Source of the DNA: Streptomyces sparsogenes
Lineage (GTDB): Bacteria; Actinomycetota; Actinomycetes; Streptomycetales; Streptomycetaceae
Length of the DNA stretch: 54,372 nt
Assembly (NCBI RefSeq): GCF_001704635.1
Contig: NZ_MAXF01000078.1
Location: 1 to 54,372, forward strand
Direction: 5' to 3'
Position numbers and translations under genes: made by a program. Shown piece after piece: positions 14,228-24,208 of the stretch. Each line of letters starts with the position of its first letter. The first letter of the stretch is position 1. The notes below the pieces were generated by a model. It ran no database searches, was not told where the DNA came from, and saw nothing but the letters and a program-made list of their open reading frames with translations.

Positions 14228-15559
14228 TTGTCCTCCGCCCCCAAGACGTCCTCCCCGACGTCCTCCATACGCCTGCCCAAGGTGCCGTTCTGGGCGCAGA
14301 TCCTGCTGGGCCTGGTGCTCGGCGTGCTGCTCGGCTGGGCCGCCCGCAGCGGTGACGTGAGCTGGCTGGTCACCACCCTCGACAAGATCGGCTCGATCTT
14401 CGTCCAGCTGCTGAAGCTCGCCGTCGCCCCACTGGTCTTCTTCGCGATCCTCGTGTCGATCACCAACCTGCGGAACGTCAACAACGCCGCGCGCCTTGCC
14501 ACCCGCACCCTCCTGTGGTTCATGGCGACCTCCCTGATCGCGGTCGCCATCGGCCTGGCCATCGGCCTGGTCACCAACCCGGGCGCGGGCACCGGCCTCA
14601 CCCCGCAGGACGGCTCCAAGCCGGACCACGCGGGCTCCTGGCTGGACTTCCTCACCGGCATCGTGCCGACCGACGTCATCACGCCCTTCACCGAGCTGAA
14701 CGTCCTGCAGATCGTCTTCATGGCCGCCGTCGCGGGCGTCGCCGCCCTCAAGCTCGGCGAGAAGGCGCAGCCGATCCTCACCCTCAGCCAGGCCGTCCTG
14801 GAGCTGCTCCAGAAGGCCCTGTGGTGGGTCATCCGCCTCGCCCCGCTGGGCACCCTCGGCCTCATCGGCTACGCCATCGCCGAGTACGGCTGGAACCTCA
14901 TCGGCAAGTACGCGACCTTCACCGCCGACATCTACGTCGGCTGCGCCCTGGTGATGTTCGGCGTCTACCCGACGCTGCTGGCCACGGTCGCCAAGGTCAA
15001 CCCGCTCAACTTCTTCAAGGGCGCCTGGCCCGCCATCCAGCTGGCCTTCGTCTCCCGCTCCTCGGTGGGCACCATGCCGGTCACCCAGAAGGTGACCGAG
15101 CGCCTCGGCGTCCCGAAGGAGTACGCCTCCTTCGCGGTGCCCTTCGGCTCCACGACGAAGATGGACGGCTGCGCCTCGATCTACCCGGCGATCGCCGCGA
15201 TCTTCATCGCCCAGATCTTCGACGTGCACCTCGGTGTCGGCGACTACCTGCTGATCGCCTTCGTCTCGGTCATCGGCTCGGCCGCCACGGCCGGCCTCAC
15301 CGGCGCCACCGTCATGCTGACGCTGACCCTGTCCACCCTGGGTCTCCCCCTGGAGGGCGTCGGCCTCCTCATGGCCATCGACCCGGTCCTGGACATGATG
15401 CGCACCGCGACCAACGTGGCCGGCCAGGCGCTGGTCCCGGTCCTCGTCTCGGCCCGCGAGAAGATCCTCGACCGCCAGGCCTACGACCACGCCTCGGCCT
15501 CCGCGCTCGACGACGTGGAGACCACCGACGACCGCCACGCCGTCCCCGCCGCGGCCTGA
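14228..15559 (+). CDS. Dicarboxylate/amino acid:cation symporter, probably for cystine
   Basis: A 443-aa secondary transporter of the DAACS family (glutamate, C4-dicarboxylate and cystine carriers). About eight hydrophobic segments and the re-entrant hairpin Ser-Arg-Ser-Ser-Val-Gly-Thr-Met-Pro near residues 277-285 are visible. The unwound helix motif, usually Asn-Met-Asp-Gly-Thr, reads Lys-Met-Asp-Gly-Cys-Ala-Ser-Ile-Tyr-Pro here, closer to the cystine carriers of the TcyP type than to DctA. This, together with the Cys-rich leader peptide, suggests cystine as substrate; dicarboxylates remain possible. I chose the TTG at 14228, with ggag 8 bp upstream (14216-14219); a GTG at 14219 would add three residues but overlaps that site. 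A bidirectional terminator follows. Confidence 0.88.
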   Translation: MSSAPKTSSPTSSIRLPKVPFWAQILLGLVLGVLLGWAARSGDVSWLVTTLDKIGSIFVQLLKLAVAPLVFFAILVSITNLRNVNNAARLATRTLLWFMATSLIAVAIGLAIGLVTNPGAGTGLTPQDGSKPDHAGSWLDFLTGIVPTDVITPFTELNVLQIVFMAAVAGVAALKLGEKAQPILTLSQAVLELLQKALWWVIRLAPLGTLGLIGYAIAEYGWNLIGKYATFTADIYVGCALVMFGVYPTLLATVAKVNPLNFFKGAWPAIQLAFVSRSSVGTMPVTQKVTERLGVPKEYASFAVPFGSTTKMDGCASIYPAIAAIFIAQIFDVHLGVGDYLLIAFVSVIGSAATAGLTGATVMLTLTLSTLGLPLEGVGLLMAIDPVLDMMRTATNVAGQALVPVLVSAREKILDRQAYDHASASALDDVETTDDRHAVPAAA

Positions 15560-15590
15560 CCCCACCCCGGCCCGCGCCGGACCCCACCGT

Positions 15591-15628
15591 CGCCCCGCTC
15601 CCCGCCGCCCCCGGCCGGGAGCGGGGCG
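15591..15628. terminator. Bidirectional terminator, symporter and CMD genes
   Basis: cgccccgctccc (15591-15602) pairs with gggagcggggcg (15617-15628), 12-bp arms, followed on the plus strand by gatgcgttttgtt. It lies between two convergent genes and could serve both. Confidence 0.8.
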
Positions 15629-15643
15629 ATGCGTTTTGTTCGC

Positions 15644-16000
15644 TCAGGACTTGCTCCGGTGGCGGGCGTCGGCCTCGGCGATTGTCGCGGCTTCGGCCTC
15701 GGCCAACGCGATGGTGAAGCCGAGCGCCTTGGTGATGTGACTCGCGGCCGACATGACGCGCGCCGTGCCCACGACGGGGGCGATCGCGACGAGAACGTCT
15801 TGCAGCTGCTCGGCCGTCAGGTTGGCCTTGACCGCGGGATCGACGTGGGCGAGGTAGGAGATCCCCGGTGCGTCCATGGCGACGAGCGCGGCGAGGCGGG
15901 TGAGGATGAGCGTGCGGTCGTCCAGACCACAGCGGTCGATGGAGTCGACTGTCATGGCGGCGAGGGTGTCGAGAACGGGCGTTTCTGACGTTGTGGCCAT
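15644..16000 (-). CDS. Carboxymuconolactone decarboxylase (CMD) family protein
   Basis: A 118-aa all-helical protein of the CMD/AhpD-like family: Asp-Arg-Thr-Leu-Ile-Leu-Thr-Arg-Leu-Ala-Ala-Leu-Val-Ala at about 28-41 is the typical core helix, followed by the Leu-Thr-Ala-Glu-Gln-Leu-Gln-Asp-Val-Leu helix at about 61-70. The CxxC of the peroxidase-type AhpD members is absent, and the only Cys is at residue 24, so a redox role is unlikely. True gamma-carboxymuconolactone decarboxylase activity is not supported by any neighbour. It diverges from the flavoprotein gene across a 195-bp spacer that may contain both promoters. Function unknown. Confidence 0.8.
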   Translation of the reverse strand: MATTSETPVLDTLAAMTVDSIDRCGLDDRTLILTRLAALVAMDAPGISYLAHVDPAVKANLTAEQLQDVLVAIAPVVGTARVMSAASHITKALGFTIALAEAEAATIAEADARHRSKS

Positions 16001-16195
16001 GTCCGTATCGCCTTCCGGTGCTGTACGTAGCCGACACGCGCCACCCGCTGACCACGGGATTCCCCACGCGTTCGGCGGCTTGCTCCTTCACCGTAAAGGC
16101 CCCCTGTGGCTCACGCCCGCTGGGCTGCTCGGGTGAGCCTTGCTGGATCGGCAAGGAAAGTGGCCGTTTCGGCACGCCGGGCGCAAGGTGGGCGC

Positions 16196-17293
16196 ATGAC
16201 CGAGAACAAGGTTTCGGAAGAGTTCGATGTCGTGGTGGTCGGTGGCGGGGCGGCCGGGCTGGCGGGGGCGTTGACGCTGGCGCGGGCTCGGCGGTCCGTG
16301 CTGGTGGTCGACTCCGGGGAGCCGCGGAACGCGCCGGCCGCCGGAGCCCACGGGCTGCTGTCGCGGGACGGGGTGCCTCCGCTGGAGCTGTTGCGGATCG
16401 GCCGGGAGGAGGTGGCCGGGTACGGCGGGCGGGTCGTGTCGGACCGGGCGGTTCGCGCCCGGCGGGAGGAGGGCGGCTTCGTGGTCGAGACCGGGAGCGG
16501 GCGTGGCTTCCGGGCCCGGCGGCTGCTGGTGACGACGGGGCTGGTCGATGAGTTGCCCGAGGTGCCCGGGCTGCGGGAGCGGTGGGGGCGGGATGTGCTG
16601 CACTGCCCGTACTGCCACGGCTGGGAGGTGCGCGACGCGCCGATCGGCGTGCTCGGCGGCGGTCCGCTTTCGCTGCACCAGGCGCTGCTGTTCCGGCAGT
16701 GGTCGCCTCGCGTGACGCTGTTCCTGCACACCGGGGCCGACCTGGCCGAGGAGCAGTGGGAGCGGCTGGCGGCGCGCGGGATCGCGGTGGTCGACGGCGA
16801 GGTGACCGGGCTGGCCGTCGAGGACGACCGGCTGGCCGGGGTCCGGCTGGCCTCGGGGCGCCTGGTGCCGGTGGAGGCGCTGGCGGTGGCGCCGCGGATG
16901 GTGGCCCGCGGCGAGGTCCTCTCGGGCCTCGGACTGAGGGCGGTGGAGCATCCCCGGGGGGTCGGGACGCACGTGGCCTCGGACGCGAGCGGCCTCACCG
17001 AGGTGGCCGGGGTGTGGGTGGCGGGGAACGTCACCGATCCGCTGGCCGGTGTCCCGCTCGCTCAGGCGGCCGGGGTCCAGGCCGCGATGGCGATCAACGC
17101 GGACCTGGTGGAGGCGGATACGGATGCCGCCGTGGCACGCCGCAGGGCGGTCGTCTCCGGGGGCGCCGCCGGGGATGTGTTCGGGCCGGCCGAGGAGGCC
17201 GAGGTCAGTGCGCGGGTCCTGGGCGATCGCCGTCATGGCCTCGACCCGGTGGGGCGCACGGTGGGGGGCACCGAAGGAGCCGAGCGCCCGTAG
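16196..17293 (+). CDS. NAD(P)/FAD-dependent oxidoreductase, thioredoxin reductase-like
   Basis: A 365-aa flavoprotein with an N-terminal FAD dinucleotide fold (Val-Val-Val-Gly-Gly-Gly-Ala-Ala-Gly-Leu at about 12-21), a redox Cys-Pro-Tyr-Cys near residues 136-139, a weak second dinucleotide fold (Gly-Val-Leu-Gly-Gly-Gly-Pro) and a C-terminal FAD motif (Val-Trp-Val-Ala-Gly-Asn-Val) near 276-282. This resembles low-Mr thioredoxin reductases and the TrxR-like disulfide oxidases that accompany natural-product dithiol enzymes; without a thioredoxin partner nearby, the substrate is open. Residues after about 310 are a variable extension. The ATG at 16196 is preceded by aaggtggg. The upstream frame is open further but lacks homology. 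Confidence 0.85.
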   Translation: MTENKVSEEFDVVVVGGGAAGLAGALTLARARRSVLVVDSGEPRNAPAAGAHGLLSRDGVPPLELLRIGREEVAGYGGRVVSDRAVRARREEGGFVVETGSGRGFRARRLLVTTGLVDELPEVPGLRERWGRDVLHCPYCHGWEVRDAPIGVLGGGPLSLHQALLFRQWSPRVTLFLHTGADLAEEQWERLAARGIAVVDGEVTGLAVEDDRLAGVRLASGRLVPVEALAVAPRMVARGEVLSGLGLRAVEHPRGVGTHVASDASGLTEVAGVWVAGNVTDPLAGVPLAQAAGVQAAMAINADLVEADTDAAVARRRAVVSGGAAGDVFGPAEEAEVSARVLGDRRHGLDPVGRTVGGTEGAERP

Positions 17294-17402
17294 CGGGGCG
17301 GGGCCGGCGGCCTCTAGCGGGGGCGGGGGCGGGGGCCGCGGGCCCGCAGCGGTCGGCCGGGCCGGCGGTGTCGCGGCCGGCGGGGGCTCCGGGGTGCCGG
17401 TG

Positions 17403-17425
17403 AGGGGCGGGGTGCGCCGCCCCCT
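17403..17425 (-). terminator. Possible terminator of the cholesterol oxidase gene
   Basis: aggggcgg (17403-17410) pairs with ccgccccct (17417-17425) with one bulged C and a 6-base loop, 5 bp past the stop of the minus-strand gene. GC-rich surroundings (17294-17402) allow several alternative folds. Confidence 0.4.
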
Positions 17426-17429
17426 GGGG

Positions 17430-19142
<1,713 letters not shown>

Positions 19143-19177
19143 TCATAACGGCCTCTTCTGTCCCAGGCGCGTTATGA
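19143..19177. promoter_or_regulatory. 8-bp inverted repeat in the choA/ctaD divergent spacer
   Basis: TCATAACG (19143-19150) and CGTTATGA (19170-19177) form a perfect inverted repeat separated by 19 bp, in the 159-bp spacer between two divergent starts. It looks like a protein-binding site for a dimer or a pair of dimers. The regulator is unknown. Confidence 0.5.
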
Positions 19178-19211
19178 ACGTCGGACGCGTAGGGCGTCGG
19201 GCGGAGGAGCG

Positions 19212-20885
19212 ATGGCGGTAGAGGCGAGGCGGGCGGAGCAGCACGAGCCCCGCGGCCGGAACAGGGTGGGCACGGTCATCATCTCGTGGCTGACCACCAC
19301 CGACCACAAGAAGATCGGCACCTTGTACATGGTGACGTCCTTCGCCTTCTTCCTGTTCGCCGGGCTGCTGGCGATGGTGATGCGGGCGGAGCTGGCGCGG
19401 CCGGGCACCCAGCTGGTCTCGAACGAGCAGTACAACCAGGCGTTCACCATGCACGGCACGATCATGATGCTGATGTTCGCGACGCCGCTGTTCGCCGGCT
19501 TCGCCAACGCGATCATGCCGTTGCAGATCGGCGCCCCGGACGTGGCGTTCCCGCGACTGAACATGCTCGCCTACTGGCTGTATCTCTTCGGCTCGCTCAT
19601 CGCGGTGGCCGGATTCATCACCCCGAACGGGGCCGCCGACTTCGGCTGGTTCGCCTATACGCCGCTGTCGGACAAGACGCACTCGCCGAATCTGGGCGGC
19701 GACATGTGGGTGATGGGCCTGGCGCTTTCCGGATTCGGCACGATCATGGGCGCGGTCAACTTCATCACCACCATCATCTGCATGCGCGCCCCGGGCATGA
19801 CGATGTTCCGGATGCCGATCTTCACCTGGAACATCCTGCTCACCAGCGTTCTGGTGATCATGGTTTTCCCGGTGCTGGCCGCGATCCTCTTCGCGCTGGA
19901 GGCGGACCGAAAGTTCGGGGCGCATGTCTACGACCCGGCCAACGGCGGCCCGTTGCTGTGGCAGCACCTGTTCTGGTTCTTCGGCCATCCCGAGGTCTAC
20001 ATCATCGCGCTGCCGTTCTTCGGGGTGATCACCGAGATCATCCCGGTGTTCAGCCGCAAGCCGATCTTCGGATACGTGGGCCTGATCGGGGCCACGATCG
20101 CCATCACCGGGTTGTCGGCCACGGTCTGGGCGCACCACATGTTCGTCACCGGGGCGGTGCTGCTGCCGTTCTTCTCGCTCCTCTCCTTCCTCATCGCGGT
20201 GCCCACCGGAGTGAAGTTCTTCAACTGGATCGGCACCATGTGGAAGGGGGCGCTCTCCTTCGAGACGCCGATGCTGTGGGCCATCGGATTCCTCGTCACC
20301 TTCCTGTTCGGCGGGCTCACCGGGGTGCTCCTGGCCTCGCCGCCCATCGACTTCCACGTCAGTGACAGTTATTTCGTGGTCGCCCACTTCCACTACGTCG
20401 TCTTCGGCACCGTGGTGTTCGCGATGTTCGGCGGCTTCTACTTCTGGTGGCCGAAATTCACCGGCAGAATGCTGGACGAGCGGATCGGGAAACTGCATTT
20501 CTGGACCCTGTTCACCGGATTCCACACCACCTTCCTCGTCCAGCACTGGCTCGGTGCGGAGGGAATGCCGCGCCGCTATGCCGACTATCTGAGTTCGGAC
20601 GGCTTCACCGGACTGAACACCGTCTCCACCATCGGCGCGTTTCTGCTCGGCATGTCCACCTTCCCGTTCGTCTACAACGTCTGGAAGACCGCCAAATACG
20701 GAGAGAAAGTGACCGTGGACGATCCCTGGGGTTACGGACGGTCGCTGGAATGGGCGACATCCTGCCCACCGCCGCGGCACAACTTCCTCGCCCTGCCGAA
20801 GATCCGCAGCGAATCCCCCGCCTTCGACCTGCACCACCCCGATATCGCGGCCGTCACCGAATCGCCGCAGCGCGAACGGGCCTGA
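19212..20885 (+). CDS. ctaD: Cytochrome c oxidase subunit I (orphan copy)
   Basis: A 557-aa haem-copper oxidase subunit I, with twelve or so hydrophobic segments. The haem a His is in Thr-Met-His-Gly-Thr near residue 77. The CuB/cross-link motif Gly-His-Pro-Glu-Val-Tyr near 259-264 carries the D-channel Glu typical of A1-type aa3 oxidases. The His pair is in Trp-Ala-His-His-Met near 308-312, and the haem ligands in Val-Ala-His-Phe-His-Tyr. All catalytic residues appear intact. gcggaggagcg precedes the ATG. No subunit II, III or IV gene and no qcr genes are adjacent, so it is probably a second copy that must share partners encoded elsewhere or replace the main subunit I under some condition. 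Confidence 0.93.
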   Translation: MAVEARRAEQHEPRGRNRVGTVIISWLTTTDHKKIGTLYMVTSFAFFLFAGLLAMVMRAELARPGTQLVSNEQYNQAFTMHGTIMMLMFATPLFAGFANAIMPLQIGAPDVAFPRLNMLAYWLYLFGSLIAVAGFITPNGAADFGWFAYTPLSDKTHSPNLGGDMWVMGLALSGFGTIMGAVNFITTIICMRAPGMTMFRMPIFTWNILLTSVLVIMVFPVLAAILFALEADRKFGAHVYDPANGGPLLWQHLFWFFGHPEVYIIALPFFGVITEIIPVFSRKPIFGYVGLIGATIAITGLSATVWAHHMFVTGAVLLPFFSLLSFLIAVPTGVKFFNWIGTMWKGALSFETPMLWAIGFLVTFLFGGLTGVLLASPPIDFHVSDSYFVVAHFHYVVFGTVVFAMFGGFYFWWPKFTGRMLDERIGKLHFWTLFTGFHTTFLVQHWLGAEGMPRRYADYLSSDGFTGLNTVSTIGAFLLGMSTFPFVYNVWKTAKYGEKVTVDDPWGYGRSLEWATSCPPPRHNFLALPKIRSESPAFDLHHPDIAAVTESPQRERA

Positions 20886-20892
20886 GCGACCC

Positions 20893-21264
20893 GTGCCCGG
20901 ACCCGATGAGATCGAGTCGGGGATCGCCCGGCTGGAGGGTTATCTGCTGTGCCAGCGCGAACTCGGCGACGCCCGTGCGGAGGCCGAGGCGTACGCCGAC
21001 CGGCTGCCCTGGCTCACCGCCACCCAGCGCGAGGAGGTGGTCCGGCTGTACGCCGAGGAGCGTGTCGAGCTCTCCCGGCGCATGCTGCGTCGCATCGCCG
21101 ACCGCTGCGAGGAGCTGCGCGCCGAGTACACGGCGCGGTACGAGGAGCTGCGGCGGCGTCTGCTGTACCGGTGTGTCGCGGTGGTCCTGGTGGCCCTGAC
21201 GGTGCTGGCCGTCATGGGCGCGGTCGCGCTGTGGGCGGCCCTGGGGGTGCGGCCGGGAGGCTGA
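20893..21264 (+). CDS. Small membrane protein downstream of ctaD
   Basis: A 123-aa protein starting at a GTG 8 bp after ctaD, so probably co-transcribed and co-translated with it. Residues 1-90 are strongly helical and charged (Glu/Arg/Leu rich, likely coiled coil: Gln-Arg-Glu-Glu-Val-Val-Arg-Leu-Tyr-Ala-Glu-Glu). A single C-terminal transmembrane segment lies at about 93-116, making it a tail-anchored cytoplasmic protein. It does not resemble oxidase subunits II-IV. I do not recognise the family. An accessory or assembly role for the oxidase is suggested only by position. Confidence 0.7.
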   Translation: MPGPDEIESGIARLEGYLLCQRELGDARAEAEAYADRLPWLTATQREEVVRLYAEERVELSRRMLRRIADRCEELRAEYTARYEELRRRLLYRCVAVVLVALTVLAVMGAVALWAALGVRPGG

Positions 21265-21320
21265 TCTTCCGGAAGTTCCGGAAGCGCGGTGAGGGGTGCC
21301 CGGCCGCCTTAGGCTTGACG

Positions 21321-21388
21321 CCGATCAAGTGATCAGGCAAACAGGCGATCAGGTGATCAAGCGATCGGATGATCGGTGATCAGGTGAT
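21321..21388. repeat. Short GATCA-containing tandem repeat before tetR
   Basis: About eight imperfect copies of an 8-10 bp unit of the type g(t/c)gatca(g/a)g (gatcaagt, gatcaggc, gatcaggt, gatcaagc, gatcggat) fill this spacer. It begins just after a TTGACG hexamer at 21315-21320. It may carry multiple operators for the TetR-type product, or be a simple minisatellite. Confidence 0.65.
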
Positions 21389-21441
21389 GAGCTGTCAGGC
21401 GGTCAAGGCTGCCGGGGGCACGGGCGAAGGGGGCGGCCGGC

Positions 21442-22116
21442 GTGGGCGGGGCGACGAAGAGCAGGCGGATGCCGAGGGCCGTACGCGAGCAGCAGATGCT
21501 CGACGCGGCCGTACGGACCTTCGCGCGGCGCGGCTACCGGAACGCCTCCATGGACGACATCGCCGAGCTGGCCGGGGTCTCCAAGCCGCTGGTCTATCTG
21601 TATCTGAACTCCAAGGACGAGCTGTTCGCGGCCTGCGTCCGGCGGGAGGCCGCCGCGCTGGTGGCCGCGATACGGGCCGCCGTCGAGCACGACGCGCCCG
21701 CCGACCGCCGGCTGTGGAGCGGCTTGCACGGCTTCTTCGCGCACACCGCGGAGCACCCGGACGGCTGGACGCTGCTGCACGTCCAGGCCCGCACCCACGG
21801 CGACCCCTTCGCTCTTGAGGTCGCCGCGATGCGGGTGGAGATCGTGGAGTTCGTGACGCACCTCCTCGCGGTGGCCGCGCGCGAGAGCGCGTGCGGGCCG
21901 GCGCGGGCGCGCCGGATGACCGGCGGCGAGGCGTCCGGGCTCGCGCACGCGCTGGTGGGCGCGGCGGAGTCGCTGGCCGAGTGGGCGAGCGACCCGGCGG
22001 GCGGCGGCCCCTCGGCCGAGGAGGCGGCGGCCACGCTGATGAACTTCGCCTGGGCGGGGCTGGGAAATCTGCTGCGGGGCGAGCGCTGGTCGCCCGGCGA
22101 GCACGCGCGGGGGTAA
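21442..22116 (+). CDS. TetR family transcriptional regulator
   Basis: A 224-aa TetR-type repressor. The N-terminal DNA-binding domain runs from about 12 to 60: Met-Leu-Asp-Ala-Ala-Val-Arg-Thr-Phe-Ala-Arg-Arg-Gly-Tyr, then Met-Asp-Asp-Ile-Ala-Glu-Leu-Ala-Gly-Val-Ser-Lys-Pro-Leu-Val-Tyr-Leu-Tyr. The C-terminal helical domain is variable, so the ligand cannot be named. The GTG at 21442 follows gaaggggg; an in-frame ATG at 21469 is an alternative that removes nine basic residues. It is upstream of and co-oriented with the acyl-CoA synthetase gene, a common arrangement for fatty-acid-responsive TetR regulators, but that link is an inference. Confidence 0.9.
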   Translation: MGGATKSRRMPRAVREQQMLDAAVRTFARRGYRNASMDDIAELAGVSKPLVYLYLNSKDELFAACVRREAAALVAAIRAAVEHDAPADRRLWSGLHGFFAHTAEHPDGWTLLHVQARTHGDPFALEVAAMRVEIVEFVTHLLAVAARESACGPARARRMTGGEASGLAHALVGAAESLAEWASDPAGGGPSAEEAAATLMNFAWAGLGNLLRGERWSPGEHARG

Positions 22117-22223
22117 CGGGCGCAGGCGCACGGCACGGGCCGGGGATATCGGCCGCAGGCGTGCGGCACGGCCCCGTCGGCTCCCAGGAGCCCGCACAGG
22201 TCTTCCCCGAGGATTCCCCGGGT

Positions 22224-22245
22224 GGTTACCCTGAAGTAAGGTTAC
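22224..22245. promoter_or_regulatory. Operator-like repeats before the acyl-CoA synthetase gene
   Basis: GGTTAC occurs twice as a direct repeat (22224-22229 and 22240-22245), and between them TTAC-N6-GTAA (22226-22239) forms a dyad. A -10-like TAAGGT lies at 22237-22242. This is a plausible repressor site overlapping a promoter; the adjacent TetR gene is the obvious candidate regulator. Confidence 0.5.
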
Positions 22246-22264
22246 TGACGGGTCAGGAGTCGTC

Positions 22265-24208
22265 ATGCGCCAGCGCCCAGCACCTCCCACCCCCACCCTC
22301 ACCCCACCCGAACTGCGGTCCGAGGGCGGCAGGACACGGCAGGCCGCCGTCCCCCCGCTCGCCCCGCGCGTCACCCGCGGCAGCCTCGCCGACATCCCCT
22401 TCGCCAACGCCGCCGAGGCCCCCACCGCCGCCGTCCTCAGCCGCCCCACCCCGGACGGGAACTGGCGGGACGTCACCGCCGCCGCCTTCGCCTCCGAGGT
22501 GCTGGCCTGCGCCAAGGGCCTGATCGCCCACGGTCTGCGGCCCGGCGACCGGCTGGCCATCATGGCCCGCACCACCTACGAATGGACGCTGTTCGACTTC
22601 GCCGCCTGGGCCGCCGGCCTGGTCACCGTCCCGGTCTACCCCACCTCCTCGCGGGAACAGACCCACTGGATCCTGCGGGACTCGGGCGCGGTGGCCTGCG
22701 TCGTCGAGAGCGTCGAGCAGTCCCGGCTGGTCACGTCCGTACGGCGGGAGCTGCCCGCGCTCACCCATCTGTGGCAGTTCGACGCCGGGGCGGTGGCCAA
22801 GAACACCGCGGCCGGGCGGGCGGTCCCCGACGAGGAGGTGGCGAGGCGGCGGGCCGGCCGCGGGCCGGACGACATCGCGACCCTCGTCTACACCTCGGGC
22901 ACCACCGGCCGCCCCAAGGGCTGCGTGCTCACCCACGGCAACTTCTTCGCCGAGGTGGACAACGCGATCGAACTGCTCCACCCCGTCTTCAAGTCCGTCA
23001 GCAAGGAGCCCGCCGCCACCCTCCTCTTCCTGCCCCTGTCGCATGTGTTCGGCCGGATGATTGCGGTGGGCTGCCTGCGGGCGCGGGTACGGCTCGGCCA
23101 CGCGCCCAGCCTCCGCACCGAGGACCTCCTCGCGGGCCTCGCCGGATTCCGGCCGACCTTCCTGCTGGCCATCCCCTATGTGTTGGAGAAGGTCTACAAC
23201 ACCGGGCGGGCGACGGCCGAACGCATGGGCCGCGCCGCCTCCTTCGACCGCGCGGCCGGCGTGGCGAGGCGGTACGGCACGGCGCTGGAGGAGGCCCGGC
23301 GCGGCACCGGAAGCGGCCCCGGGCCGGTGCTGCGCGCCGCCCACGCGCTGTACGACCCGCTGGTCTACCGCCGGATCCGGGACGCGCTCGGCGGCAAGGT
23401 GCGCTATGTGATCTGCGGCGGCTCCCCGCTCGGGCGCCGGCTCGCCGCCTTCTACGCGGGCGCGGGCATCGAGATCTTCGAGGGCTACGGCCTGACGGAG
23501 ACGACCGCCGCCGCCACCGTCACACCCCCGCTGCGCCCGCGCGCGGGCACCGTGGGCTGGCCGCTGCCCGGCAGCGCGGTGCGGATCGCGGGAGACGGCG
23601 AGGTGCTGCTGCGCGGCGGGCAGGTCTTCTCCGGCTACTGGGACGGCCGGTCGGGCCGGGCGGTGACGCAGGCCGGCGCGGAGGGCTGGTTCGCCACCGG
23701 CGACCTCGGCGCGCTGGACGACGAGGGCTATCTGACCATCACCGGCCGCAAGAAGGAGCTGATCGTCACCTCGGGCGGCAAGAACGTGGCGCCCGCCCCG
23801 CTGGAGGACCGGCTGCGCGCCCACCCGCTGGTCGGCCAGTGCATGGTGATCGGCGACAACCGCCCGTATGTCACGGCGCTGCTCACCCTGGACCCGGACG
23901 GGCTGGCGCACTGGCGGCGGATGCGGCAGCGGGAGGGCGTGCCGATCGGCCGGCTGGTCGCCGACGAGCTGCTGCTCGCCGAGGTCCAGCGGGCGGTGGA
24001 CGACGCCAACGAGCTGGTCTCGCGCGCCGAGTCGATCCGCCGCTTCGCCGTGCTGCCGGTGTCGTTCACCGAGGAGGCCGGGCATCTGACGCCGTCGCTG
24101 AAGCTGCGGCGGGCGGCGGTCGCGCGGGACTTCGCCGAAGAGATCGACGCGCTGTACGCGGATGCCGTCGTGCGCGTGACGGGTGAGGCGCGGGACGAGG
24201 GTCTATGA
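22265..24208 (+). CDS. fadD: Long-chain fatty acid-CoA ligase (AMP-dependent synthetase)
   Basis: A 647-aa adenylate-forming enzyme of the long-chain acyl-CoA synthetase type, which activates fatty acids with ATP and CoA. The ATP P-loop Tyr-Thr-Ser-Gly-Thr-Thr-Gly-Arg-Pro-Lys-Gly lies at about 209-219. The Gly-Tyr-Gly-Leu-Thr-Glu-Thr-Thr motif is at about 407-414, and the Trp-Phe-Ala-Thr-Gly-Asp-Leu-Gly motif at about 476-483. The C-terminal hinge contains Gly-Arg-Lys-Lys-Glu-Leu-Ile-Val-Thr-Ser-Gly-Gly-Lys-Asn near 494-507, so the catalytic Lys region is intact. aggag lies 5 bp before the ATG. The N-terminal 45 residues are Pro/Thr rich and not conserved. The last codons are made from the first unit of a 16-bp tandem repeat. 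Exact chain length preference is unknown. Confidence 0.92.
   Translation: MRQRPAPPTPTLTPPELRSEGGRTRQAAVPPLAPRVTRGSLADIPFANAAEAPTAAVLSRPTPDGNWRDVTAAAFASEVLACAKGLIAHGLRPGDRLAIMARTTYEWTLFDFAAWAAGLVTVPVYPTSSREQTHWILRDSGAVACVVESVEQSRLVTSVRRELPALTHLWQFDAGAVAKNTAAGRAVPDEEVARRRAGRGPDDIATLVYTSGTTGRPKGCVLTHGNFFAEVDNAIELLHPVFKSVSKEPAATLLFLPLSHVFGRMIAVGCLRARVRLGHAPSLRTEDLLAGLAGFRPTFLLAIPYVLEKVYNTGRATAERMGRAASFDRAAGVARRYGTALEEARRGTGSGPGPVLRAAHALYDPLVYRRIRDALGGKVRYVICGGSPLGRRLAAFYAGAGIEIFEGYGLTETTAAATVTPPLRPRAGTVGWPLPGSAVRIAGDGEVLLRGGQVFSGYWDGRSGRAVTQAGAEGWFATGDLGALDDEGYLTITGRKKELIVTSGGKNVAPAPLEDRLRAHPLVGQCMVIGDNRPYVTALLTLDPDGLAHWRRMRQREGVPIGRLVADELLLAEVQRAVDDANELVSRAESIRRFAVLPVSFTEEAGHLTPSLKLRRAAVARDFAEEIDALYADAVVRVTGEARDEGL

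Noticed and set aside
15644..16000. AhpD-type peroxidase partner
   Set aside because: The protein has no CxxC; only one Cys is present.
20893..21264. Cytochrome oxidase subunit IV or II
   Set aside because: It has only one membrane helix at the C-terminus, no CuA motif and a coiled-coil body, so no oxidase subunit assignment is justified.
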